Positions 7,319-14,069 of a stretch of 14,621 bases of DNA are shown one piece after another. Under the pieces are notes generated by a model. It was not told the DNA's origin. It saw only the letters and a list, made by a program, of their open reading frames with translations, and did not search any database. Every line of letters begins with the position of its first letter. The stretch's first letter is position 1. The DNA is from an uncultured Frankiales bacterium (GTDB lineage Bacteria > Actinomycetota > Actinomycetes > Mycobacteriales > SCTD01): positions 1-14,621 of the forward strand of contig CAMLIA010000110.1 in the NCBI GenBank assembly GCA_946479905.1. Direction: 5' to 3'. A program made the position numbers and the translations under genes.

Positions 7319-8019
7319 GTGCCTTGGTGGTGCGAGACCTGTCGGCAGGTCGCAGCGGTGTTCGCGTCGTACGTCATCTCGACCTCGCGGTCGCTGAGGG
7401 AGAGGTCGTGGCCCTGCTCGGGCCCAACGGGGCCGGGAAGACGACTGTCCTCGAGACGCTGGGTGGTGTCCTGCCGCTGATCGGTGGCTCGGTCGAGGTA
7501 GGTGGCCATCCCGTACGAAACGTCCGGGAAGCCGCTCGTCTCGGCGTCAGCTACCTGCGCGAGGGGCGCGGTCTGTTCACTCAGCTCTCCGTCCACGACA
7601 ACCTGCGGCTTCGGACGCGGTCACGGGGCGCTGCTTCCGCTGTGCTGCAGCAGGACGAGGTGCTCGCCCCCCTCGCCGACCGGCGCGTCGGCCTGCTGTC
7701 CGGCGGCGAGCAGCAGCTGCTCGCCCTCGCCTGCGCCCTGGCAGTACGTCCTCGTCTGCTGCTGATCGACGAGATGACGATGGGCCTGGCCCCTGTCGTC
7801 GTAAAGAAGCTCCTCGCGACCGTACGGGCTGCTGCCGCCGACGGTGTCGCCGTGCTCTTCGTCGAGCAGCACGTCCACGCAGCCCTCGACCTCGCTGACC
7901 GGGCCCTCGTGCTCCGACGCGGCGAGGTCGTCCTGCAGGGTGCTTGCGAGGACCTTCGTGGACGGCTCGACGAGCTGCACGACAGCTACTTCGACCTGGC
8001 TACCGGCGCGGCGCCGTAA
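7315..8019 (+). CDS. livF: LivF-type ABC transporter ATPase
   Basis: The 234-aa ATPase has Walker A GPNGAGKTT (36-44), the LivF-like LREGRGLFTQLSVHDNL segment (81-97), signature LSGGEQ (128-133), Walker B with Asp152-Glu153, the GLAP motif (157-160) and switch His186 in VEQH. The helical subdomain before the signature is somewhat shorter than in common LivF proteins. Its ATG overlaps the stop of the fused permease-ATPase gene (ATGA), so the two are translationally coupled. It would pair with the LivG-type domain of that protein to energise import. Catalytic residues are intact. The symbol is by family; orthology to a characterised livF is not shown. Confidence 0.9.
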   Translation: MSALVVRDLSAGRSGVRVVRHLDLAVAEGEVVALLGPNGAGKTTVLETLGGVLPLIGGSVEVGGHPVRNVREAARLGVSYLREGRGLFTQLSVHDNLRLRTRSRGAASAVLQQDEVLAPLADRRVGLLSGGEQQLLALACALAVRPRLLLIDEMTMGLAPVVVKKLLATVRAAAADGVAVLFVEQHVHAALDLADRALVLRRGEVVLQGACEDLRGRLDELHDSYFDLATGAAP

Positions 8020-8060
8020 AGGGTGTCGTCACACCCGACCAGGGGACGCCACAAGCGCAG

Positions 8061-8204
8061 GTGCTGCCCGACCTCAGGATCGTCTGCTTCAGCAACTACC
8101 CCGACGCACCGCCCGGTCCGCTCGCGGACGACGCCGCCTTCGCCGGGACCATCCCGCCCTTCCGACACCTCCGACTCGATGGCACGTCCAGCTTCGTCTA
8201 CTGA
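8061..8204 (+). CDS. Possible small protein of 47 aa, unknown
   Basis: A frame that ends at 8204 (TGA) shows strong G/C preference at third positions and a normal amino-acid composition (for example RIVCFSNYPDAPPGPLADD), unlike the other frames here. The likely start is GTG 8061, 41 bases after livF ends. The only purine-rich site (AGGGG, 8041-8045) is 15 bases away, which is too far for a convincing ribosome binding site. The frame also extends back into livF. It could be a small protein, or the remnant 3' end of a longer gene whose 5' part was lost. I recognise no family. Confidence 0.35.
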   Translation: MLPDLRIVCFSNYPDAPPGPLADDAAFAGTIPPFRHLRLDGTSSFVY

Positions 8205-8218
8205 CGGATGCAGGCATA

Positions 8219-8235
8219 GTGCGCCTGTGGCGCAC
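8219..8235. terminator. Hairpin between convergent genes, likely bidirectional terminator
   Basis: GTGCGCC and GGCGCAC are perfect 7-bp arms around a TGT loop. The hairpin sits between the plus-strand transporter operon and the convergent minus-strand lipoprotein gene. A weaker stem (CCAGG 8248-8252, CCTGG 8259-8263) lies alongside. No T-run follows on either strand, as is common in high-GC actinobacteria. Confidence 0.5.
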
Positions 8236-8316
8236 AGGGCGGGTTCGCCAGGACGAGGCCTGGTGCCCGTGAGTGCTGCCGATGACCTGCGGTGTGAAGG
8301 AAAGGAGGGCACACGG

Positions 8317-9840
8317 TCATCCCGTGTACGTGACCTTGCTGGTGTAGACGAAGCAGGTGCAGTCGTTGTCGAAGATCAGGTCGCGCAGTCCGTGGACGGC
8401 GGCGTGGCTGTCCGGCCCCAGTCGAGTCGCCCACGTCGCCGCGGACCTCACGCGCGTGCCCAGCGACTCCAGGCCCAACCGGAGCGCCACGGGGGAAAGC
8501 ACCCCGTAGCTGTCGATGGCGGCCTTCACGAAGAAGCCGGCGTCACAGCTGCTCTCCATGCTCCATGCGGCGGCCCGACTGCTCGGGGGTTGCCCGTGCT
8601 TCTGCATCAGGTTCAGGCAGTACGTCGTGGCAGAGGTCGGCGGGCCCGGGTCCTTGTCGGACGGGACGTCAGCTGCCGGCGTGTAGTTCTCGCTCATGGC
8701 GCCGTTGAGCTGGGCTTTGGGAGCGTTCTGTGCGAAGAGGTCAAGCGTGACGACCATGAAGTAGCGGGGGCGGTAGTGCTGTGACTCTGCCCCGTTCATG
8801 AAGTTCAGGTCCGAGTTCCCCATGACGTGCGTGATGTGCAGCGTCTGGTAGCGCAGCTGCACGTTCTGCATGCAGCTGGCAGCGCTGATGGTGGACGTGC
8901 AGTGGTCGACCGAGTAGGGCTTCAGGCCGTGCCTCGCGAGCTCTCGGACGATGCTCTTCTCCTGGACAGCGCCTTCCTCGTCGTTGCGGACGATGACCCC
9001 GATGCGAGTCGGTGCCGTGCCGCCTGCCCGGCCGTTGAACGTGTCCCAGTGCTCGAAGTAGTTGCGCTTCACCAGGCGCTCGGTCGACACCCGGTCGTAG
9101 AGCTCTCCGGCCATGGCCCCGAGCTCGAAGTACGACGGGTACCTCTTGTAGACAGCTCCGTAACGCCTAGGCCAGGTGAACCCGGCGTTCACCAACGGCG
9201 TGTTCGCCTTGCGGAGGCACTCGAGCAGGTTGTCTGTCACGAGGCCCGGAAGGATCACCGCGAACACCGGGTTGTCCTGCGTCCAGGTCGCGCAGGCAGC
9301 CTGATTCGCCGCCCTCGGGTCGGTCGTCAACTCGGCGGTGTTGTAGTCGTGGGCGACGAGCTGGATCTTGCGACCGGCCAGGCCTCCGCGGCGGTTGATG
9401 TCGTCAACCACGACCCGCAGCTGAGCCTTGAAGTCTCCACCGTCGAGACCCTTGAGACCGGTTGTGCGGATGAAGGCTCCTTCGTCCTCCGCAGTGGCAT
9501 AACCCAGCTTCACCGTGGTCCTGGTGAAGCCGCGCCCGGACTCCGCGGCCAGCGCAGCGGGCACCGATGGCTGCTGCGAACCTGGTACGACGGAGCCACC
9601 CGTCCCCGCAGCAGCGCCCGTGCCGCTGTCGGCGGACCCGCCCGACGTCCCGCCAGGGAGCGGCGCTCGACCGGGCGTCGATCCCGTCGTGCTGGGCGTC
9701 AGGCCGCTGCCATCCGCTGCGGTTCCGGTCGTGGCGAGCCCGCCCGTCGTCGTGCGGGTTGCGGAGACCTGGACGGTCGAACCGCACCCCGCCAGGGCGA
9801 TGACCGAGAGCCCTGCCAACGCTCGCCGCAGGCTGACCAT
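8317..9840 (-). CDS. Long-tethered ABC substrate-binding lipoprotein
   Basis: This 507-aa protein begins MVSLRRALAGLSVIALAGC, a signal peptide with lipobox LAGC and lipidated Cys19. Residues 20 to about 105 are a low-complexity Thr/Gly/Ser/Pro/Ala tether. From about 108 the chain is a type I binding-protein fold (VKLGYATAEDEG, AQLRVVVDDINRRGGLAGRK). It is paralogous to the first protein of the window, sharing six cysteines (183, 208, 408, 432, 494, 496), DPGP, an ATR motif and the C-terminal CTCF. Two further cysteines (314, 323) are unique to it and may pair. The start is fixed by AAGGGGG a few bases upstream and by the lipobox. It is transcribed toward the transporter operon from its own promoter, so it can be expressed separately. 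It is probably an alternative ligand receptor for that transporter, or possibly a sensor. Confidence 0.88.
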   Translation of the reverse strand: MVSLRRALAGLSVIALAGCGSTVQVSATRTTTGGLATTGTAADGSGLTPSTTGSTPGRAPLPGGTSGGSADSGTGAAAGTGGSVVPGSQQPSVPAALAAESGRGFTRTTVKLGYATAEDEGAFIRTTGLKGLDGGDFKAQLRVVVDDINRRGGLAGRKIQLVAHDYNTAELTTDPRAANQAACATWTQDNPVFAVILPGLVTDNLLECLRKANTPLVNAGFTWPRRYGAVYKRYPSYFELGAMAGELYDRVSTERLVKRNYFEHWDTFNGRAGGTAPTRIGVIVRNDEEGAVQEKSIVRELARHGLKPYSVDHCTSTISAASCMQNVQLRYQTLHITHVMGNSDLNFMNGAESQHYRPRYFMVVTLDLFAQNAPKAQLNGAMSENYTPAADVPSDKDPGPPTSATTYCLNLMQKHGQPPSSRAAAWSMESSCDAGFFVKAAIDSYGVLSPVALRLGLESLGTRVRSAATWATRLGPDSHAAVHGLRDLIFDNDCTCFVYTSKVTYTG

Positions 9841-9867
9841 CGAACACCCCCTTTCACGGAGAGGGGG

Positions 9868-9897
9868 ATGCTAGCCAGGCGTCGGACCACCGGTCAA
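9868..9897 (-). promoter_or_regulatory. Promoter of the minus-strand lipoprotein gene
   Basis: Read on the minus strand, TTGACC (9897-9892) and TAGCAT (9873-9868) are separated by 18 bp. The -10 fits the actinobacterial TAnnnT pattern. Transcription would start near 9861, giving a leader of about 20 nt. A small inverted repeat (GACC 9885-9888, GGTC 9892-9895) overlaps the -35 and could be a protein-binding site. Confidence 0.5.
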
Positions 9898-10194
9898 CGG
9901 TCTATGGCTGTGTATGTCCTAATCAAGAGGGCCAAAGGGTGGATTCGGCATTCCCCGGTTCGGGGCATCCAGCCTGCGACATCGACCATCCGCCTTGCCG
10001 CGCGAGAACCAGGTTCGACCTCGGCGAAGACCCGCTGGTCCTGGGTGAAGCCACCTGCTCGCCCTCGCGGTGCCGTGACCGGCGGCGGTCGGCCTGAACT
10101 GTCGCCAGGACAGGACCTTCCGGACGGGAGCGCCGTCTATGCGGGCCTCAGTCGCGACTGACGTGAGACTCCCGGTGCTGGGCCCCCGTGGTGC
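9898..10194. other. Intergenic region without a confident gene
   Basis: Open frames here show mixed third-position composition and no recognisable motif, so I call no gene. A small hairpin (CCCCG 9953-9957, CGGGG 9961-9965) and a 14-bp perfect palindrome (TCAGTCGCGACTGA, 10148-10161) are present. The palindrome lies 34 bases downstream of the phosphodiesterase stop codon and could be part of its terminator or an operator. There is no T-tract. Confidence 0.4.
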
Positions 10195-10767
10195 TCAGCT
10201 GTTCAGCTGGTCGACGAGCGCCAGGGGTCGGCCAGTCTGCGCGAAGTCGACGGCGATGAACGTGGGACGCATCCCGCGCTCGGCCTCGCACCTGGTCACG
10301 CGTCGCCGCAGAGCGCGGAGGTCGTTGACCTGACGAGCGGCGGACCTGCTCGGTGCGGGGGTCGACACCCAGTTGTTCAGCAGGAACAGCGGCGCTTCTG
10401 CGGGCCCGCGGCCCCGCGCGCAGGACAGGTCCGCGACGCTCTTCGCGTCGTACGGCGTCTCGGCCGCGTAGCTGTAGAAGTTCCTCAACCAGCCCGTCGC
10501 CGGTCGCGCGTGCTCGGTGAACACGACGAGGCGGCGCCCCTTCCGGACCATGTCGCCAAGGCGCGGCCACGGAGCGCCGTCTGTCGGAGGGGTCGCCAGG
10601 AGAGGTCGAAGCCCGGCTGACTCCACCGTGTCGCGGACCTGCTGCTCGGAGACGTGGTCCTCGAGGATGAGGGTGACCACGGCATCGGGGTGCCGGCGCA
10701 TCCACGTGCCGATCCTCCGGAGCTGGTCGACGGCGGGGTCGGCGCCGCTCTGACAGACCACGTGGCA
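10195..10767 (-). pseudogene. C-terminal half of a PI-PLC-like phosphodiesterase, 5' end lost
   Basis: About 190 residues match the C-terminal part of actinobacterial PI-PLC X-domain-like proteins (TIM-barrel phosphodiesterases). Visible marks are CHVVCQSG, where the His probably equals the second catalytic His, HPDAVVTLILEDHV, GAPWPRLGDMVRKGRRLVVF, APLFLLNNWVS, and a C-terminal FIAVDFAQTGRPLALVDQLN. The N-terminal barrel half with the first catalytic His is missing. Upstream of about 10768 the frame stays open, but only by reading antisense through the thiamine-diphosphate enzyme fragment, so those residues are not part of the family. Without a start codon, promoter or N-terminal half, the product is not expected to be functional unless the junction is an assembly artefact. 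The intact protein would normally be exported and would cleave phosphodiesters. Confidence 0.75.
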
Positions 10768-10770
10768 CGT
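10765..10770. other. Breakpoint joining two 5'-truncated genes head to head
   Basis: Phosphodiesterase similarity on the minus strand ends, and thiamine-diphosphate enzyme similarity on the plus strand begins, within a few bases of each other here. An 8-bp palindrome, CCACGTGG (10758-10765), adjoins the point. In the enzyme frame, the codons just upstream give Thr-Thr-Trp-His and then a stop (TGA 10751-10753) instead of the expected hydrophobic strand before GDG. Confidence 0.65.
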
Positions 10771-11242
10771 CGGCGACGGGGCCATGCAGATGAACGGCAT
10801 CAACGAGCTCATCACGATCGCCAAGTACTGGAAGGAGTGGGCCGACCCGCGTCTGGTCGTGGCGGTGCTGCACAACGACGACCTCAACCAGGTCACCTGG
10901 GAGCTGCGCGGCATGGCGGGCGAGCCGGAGTTCCTGCCGTCGCAGCAGCTGCCGGACTTCCCCTACGCCGGGTACGCCGAGAGCCTCGGCATGCTGGGGG
11001 TGAAGGTCGAGGACCCCGCGGGCGTCACCGACGCGTGGCAGCGTGCGCTGGCGGCAGACCGTCCCGTGCTGCTCGAGTTCGTCACCGACCCGGCCGTGCC
11101 ACCCATCCCTCCCCACGCCACGCTCGCGCAGATGGTGGCGGCCGCCGAGTCGGTCATCCGCGGCGATGCCGACCGCTGGGACGTGGTGAAGGAGGGCATC
11201 AAGACCAAGGCGCAGGAGTTCCTGCCCGGGACCAAGGGGTAG
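10769..11242 (+). pseudogene. C-terminal part of a thiamine-diphosphate-dependent enzyme, 5' end lost
   Basis: The 157 residues match the C-terminal (diphosphate-binding) domain of the acetolactate synthase / pyruvate oxidase-like family. The fragment starts at VGDGAMQMN, the GDG that opens the thiamine diphosphate-Mg motif. It continues through HNDDLNQVTWELR, the PDFPYAGYAESLG region, and PVLLEFVTDPAVPPIPPH. About 400 upstream residues (the N-terminal and central domains) that the family normally has are absent. ATG 10784 lies inside the motif, so translation from it would not give an active enzyme. The gene precedes the membrane protein gene by 7 bases and belongs to the downstream operon. 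In the intact locus it would act on a 2-keto acid or related substrate. Confidence 0.8.
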
Positions 11243-11249
11243 GACGGCC

Positions 11250-11714
11250 ATGGGCCTGCGGACCACGCACGGATCGACCACCCACCACGGCATCGACCGG
11301 GTGCTGCACAACATCGAGACCGGCCGGTTCGAACGGTCGCTGTCGGCGCTGACCGGTGTCGGCGCGCTCGTCACGGCCGCGGAGATCTGGTTCGAGCACG
11401 ACAAGGCCAGCTTCGGCAACCGCATGATGTACGTCCCGGTCGCCCTGGGGCCGGTCGGCTTCGCCGCCGGCGTCGCGGGCGCGTTCAGCAGGCGCGCCGC
11501 GAAGACCGTCCTGCCGGTGGCCTCGACCGCGATCGTCGCCAACGGACTGCAGGGGACGTACCTGCACGCCCGCGGCATCGCGCAGAAGCCCGGCGGCTGG
11601 CGGCTCGCCCGCTACAACATGGAGATGGGACCGCCGCTGCTCGCGCCGCTGCTGGTCACGATGGTGGGCGGGATGGGGCTGCTCGCTGCGATCCTGCGGC
11701 GCGAGGGCAGCTGA
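11250..11714 (+). CDS. Small membrane protein of unknown function
   Basis: The 154-aa protein has four likely membrane helices (about residues 31-48, 58-79, 85-105 and 128-149). Its cytoplasmic-looking N-terminus is rich in His, Thr and Arg (THHGIDRVLHNIETGRFER). The conserved-looking polar patches AAEIWFEHDKASFGNR and GTYLHARGIAQKPGGWRLARYN flank the helices. The ATG follows the enzyme remnant's stop by 7 bases with AGGA nearby. The next gene starts 1 base after its stop, so it is embedded in the operon. Position suggests a membrane anchor or electron-transfer partner for the dehydrogenase encoded by the next two genes. No heme or quinone motif supports this, and I do not recognise a named family. 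Confidence 0.8.
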   Translation: MGLRTTHGSTTHHGIDRVLHNIETGRFERSLSALTGVGALVTAAEIWFEHDKASFGNRMMYVPVALGPVGFAAGVAGAFSRRAAKTVLPVASTAIVANGLQGTYLHARGIAQKPGGWRLARYNMEMGPPLLAPLLVTMVGGMGLLAAILRREGS

Positions 11715-11715
11715 G

Positions 11716-12432
11716 GTGGGCCCCGTCAGCGGGCCGCACCGCATCCCCGCGCCGGGGGCGCGTGAGGCGGACCGCTTCCCCGGCTACGACGTGCTGGACC
11801 AGCAGCCCACCTGGGATCCCGTGACGTCCGGCGTGGTCCTGCGGCGCCTCGGCCGGGCGCCGGACGTGCGGTTCTTCGACCTGCGCGAGCAGGCGGTCGC
11901 GGGAGCGCTGTTCGACCAGCTGCTGGACCAGCACGAAGAGCCTCGGGTGCCCGTCCTGGAGCTCGTCGACGCGCGACTGTCGGAGGGGCAGGGCGACGGC
12001 TGGTACCACGAGGACCTCCCGCCCGACCCGGCGGCGTGGAAGCGCACGCTGGCGCTGCTCGACGAGGAGGCCCGCAACCTGCTCGGGACCGGCTTCGTCG
12101 AGTGCCCCCTCGACGACCGGGCCGTCGTGCTGCAGGTCGTCCAGGACCACGCCCGGGCCGGCGAGGACTGGCAGGGGCTGCCGGCGAAGTGGGTGTGGAG
12201 CCTGTGGACCCGCTACGCCGCCACCGCCTTCTACAGCCACCCCTGGGCCTGGAACGAGATCGGCTTCGGCGGCCCGGCCTACCCGCGCGGGTACAAGAAC
12301 AGCGGGATCGGCCGCCGGGAGCGGTGGGAGGTCGCCGACGCCGACCCGACGGACCCACGCGGCTGGGGCAGCGCCCAGGAGCGAGCCCGCAAGCAGCGCG
12401 CCGCCGAGCTCAGGGAGGGCCCCTCCCGATGA
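11716..12432 (+). CDS. Gluconate 2-dehydrogenase subunit 3-family small subunit
   Basis: The 238-aa protein carries the family's hallmark C-terminal segment FYSHPWAWNEIGFGGP (172-187), followed by YPRGY. The middle is helical (FFDLREQAVAGALFDQLLDQ, RTLALLDEEARNLLG). The family forms the small, non-catalytic subunit of membrane-associated FAD dehydrogenases. It stabilises the GMC subunit and usually carries the Tat export signal for both. Here the N-terminus (MGPVSGPHRIPAPGAREADR) has neither a twin-arginine motif nor a hydrophobic stretch. The GTG start lies one base after the preceding stop, with GAGGG eight bases upstream, and no earlier in-frame start exists. Its stop overlaps the next start by ATGA, matching obligate partnership with the GMC oxidoreductase. 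Confidence 0.85.
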   Translation: MGPVSGPHRIPAPGAREADRFPGYDVLDQQPTWDPVTSGVVLRRLGRAPDVRFFDLREQAVAGALFDQLLDQHEEPRVPVLELVDARLSEGQGDGWYHEDLPPDPAAWKRTLALLDEEARNLLGTGFVECPLDDRAVVLQVVQDHARAGEDWQGLPAKWVWSLWTRYAATAFYSHPWAWNEIGFGGPAYPRGYKNSGIGRRERWEVADADPTDPRGWGSAQERARKQRAAELREGPSR

Positions 12433-14069
12433 GCGTCCGCGACCGCAACGCGAGCGCGTGGCTGCTCCCGAACGACGGCACCCGCACCGACCACGCGCAA
12501 CGGCACGACATGCGTCGGTACGACGACACCGACGAGCTCGACCTGGTCGTCGTGGGCTGCGGCGCCGGAGGCAGCGTCCTGCTGCAGCGGATGGCGCGTG
12601 CCGGCTGGCGGGTCGCGGCACTGGACGCGGGGCCCTTCTGGGACCCCGACCGGGACTGGGTCAGCGACGAGGCGGGCTCGCACCACCTGTTCTGGAACGA
12701 GCCCCGCGTCATCGGCGGCCACGACCCCGTACCGCTGGGGTCCAACAACTCCGGCCGCGGGGTGGGCGGCTCGATGGTGCACTACGCCGGGTACACGCCG
12801 CGGTTCCACCCGTCCGACTTCTCGACCCTGACCGACGACGGGGTCGGCGCGGACTGGCCGATCGGGTACGCCGACCTCCAGCCGCACTACGCGCAGCTGG
12901 AGCAGGAGCTGCCGGTGGCGGGGCAGGACTGGCCGTGGGGCGACCCGCACAGCTACCCGATGACGGCCCACCCTGTCGGCGGGACCGGCGAGGTGTTCCT
13001 GCGCGGCGCGCTGGCGGCGGGGATCGACGCGCGGGTGGGTCCGGTCGCCATCACCAACGGCAGGTTCGGGAACCGTCCGCACTGCATCTACCGCGGCTTC
13101 TGCCTCCAAGGCTGCAAGGTCAACGCCAAGGCCTCGCCGCTCATCACGCACATCCCCGACGCCCTCGCGCACGGCGCCGAGGTGCGACCCGACAGCATGG
13201 TCACGCGCGTCGCCGTCGACGAGCGCAGCGGACTGGCGACGGGCGTGCACTACATCAGGGACGGCGTCGAGCGGTTCCAGCGCGCGCGGCACGTCGCGGT
13301 CGCCGGCTACTCGATCGAGACCCCTCGCCTGCTCCTCAACAGCACCTCACGGCGCTTCCCCGAAGGCCTGTGCAACGAGTTCGACCAGGTGGGGCGCTAC
13401 GTCATGGTGCAGGGCGCGCCGCAGACCGCGGGCAGGTTCCGCGACGAGATCAGGGGCTACAAGGCCCCGCCGCCGGAGGTGTCGACGGAGGCCTTCTACG
13501 AGACCGACCCCAGCAAGCCGTACAAGCGCGGCTACTCCATCCAGACCGTCGGTCCGCTGCCCATCGCCTATGCCGAGCACGTCATGGCCCAGGGCCACTG
13601 GGGGCCGGTGCTGCGCGAGTACATGCGCGACTACGTCCACTGGGCCACCCTGGGTGCGCTCTGCGAGCTGCTGCCGCAAGCCGACAACCGCGTCACGCTC
13701 GCGGCCGAGACCGACCGGTACGGCCTCCCGATCGCGCACTTCTCCTACAACCAGTGCGACAACGACCGCGAGCTCATCAAGGCCGCGACCGCCACGATGA
13801 CCACCATCCTGGAGGCGGCCGGGGCGGAGGAGACGATCACCATCGACCGGTACGCCCACCTGGTCGGGGGTTGCCGCATGGCGGCCGACGAGCGCAGCGG
13901 CGTCATCGACAGCGAGCAGCGCAGCTTCGCCGTCCGCAACCTGCTGATCACCGACGGCAGCGCCCTGCCGACCCAGGGGGCGGCGAACCCCGCCCTCACC
14001 ATCATGTCCCTGGCCTCCCGCGTCGCCGAGCGCCTCGTCGCCGGAGCTCGGCTCGGGTCGCGGGCATGA
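12429..14069 (+). CDS. GMC-family FAD oxidoreductase with likely 3Fe-4S motif (catalytic subunit)
   Basis: The 546-aa protein has the Rossmann FAD motif LVVVGCGAGGS (G43, G45, G48). A second FAD-contact segment is NNSGRGVGGSMVHYAGYTPR. The C-terminal GMC signature is HLVGGCRM (His477), followed by LLITDGSALPTQGAANPALT (Asn520). His477 and Asn520 are the likely catalytic pair. Three cysteines (219, 225, 229) are spaced C-x5-C-x3-C, the spacing I recall for the 3Fe-4S ligands of Burkholderia FAD glucose dehydrogenase. The upstream ORF extension overlaps the small-subunit gene in another frame; ATG 12429 with ATGA coupling is the real start. No export signal is present. With the small subunit it would oxidise a sugar, polyol or sugar acid and pass electrons through the cluster. 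The substrate is unknown, and no cytochrome subunit gene is visible. Confidence 0.9.
   Translation: MSVRDRNASAWLLPNDGTRTDHAQRHDMRRYDDTDELDLVVVGCGAGGSVLLQRMARAGWRVAALDAGPFWDPDRDWVSDEAGSHHLFWNEPRVIGGHDPVPLGSNNSGRGVGGSMVHYAGYTPRFHPSDFSTLTDDGVGADWPIGYADLQPHYAQLEQELPVAGQDWPWGDPHSYPMTAHPVGGTGEVFLRGALAAGIDARVGPVAITNGRFGNRPHCIYRGFCLQGCKVNAKASPLITHIPDALAHGAEVRPDSMVTRVAVDERSGLATGVHYIRDGVERFQRARHVAVAGYSIETPRLLLNSTSRRFPEGLCNEFDQVGRYVMVQGAPQTAGRFRDEIRGYKAPPPEVSTEAFYETDPSKPYKRGYSIQTVGPLPIAYAEHVMAQGHWGPVLREYMRDYVHWATLGALCELLPQADNRVTLAAETDRYGLPIAHFSYNQCDNDRELIKAATATMTTILEAAGAEETITIDRYAHLVGGCRMAADERSGVIDSEQRSFAVRNLLITDGSALPTQGAANPALTIMSLASRVAERLVAGARLGSRA

Noticed and set aside
7315..8019. LivF Walker B followed by Met rather than Pro (IDEM)
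   Set aside because: Non-proline residues occur here in other LivF-type ATPases. The catalytic Asp and Glu are present, so this is not a defect.
9847..9867. Hairpin CCCCCT/AGGGGG sequestering the ribosome binding site of the minus-strand lipoprotein gene
   Set aside because: The predicted transcription start (about 9861) lies inside the hairpin, so one arm would not be transcribed. It could still be a DNA-binding site, but nothing supports that.
9930..9970. tRNA-like T-arm (CCCCGGTTCGGGG)
   Set aside because: It has a 3-nt loop rather than seven, and no acceptor, D or anticodon stems can be found around it.
8827..10161. 444-codon plus-strand frame
   Set aside because: Most is antisense to the lipoprotein gene. 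The tail beyond 9900 has mixed third-position composition and no recognisable motif.
10148..11578. 476-codon minus-strand frame spanning both truncated genes
   Set aside because: It is out of frame with the phosphodiesterase and antisense to the enzyme and membrane protein, with shadow-type composition.
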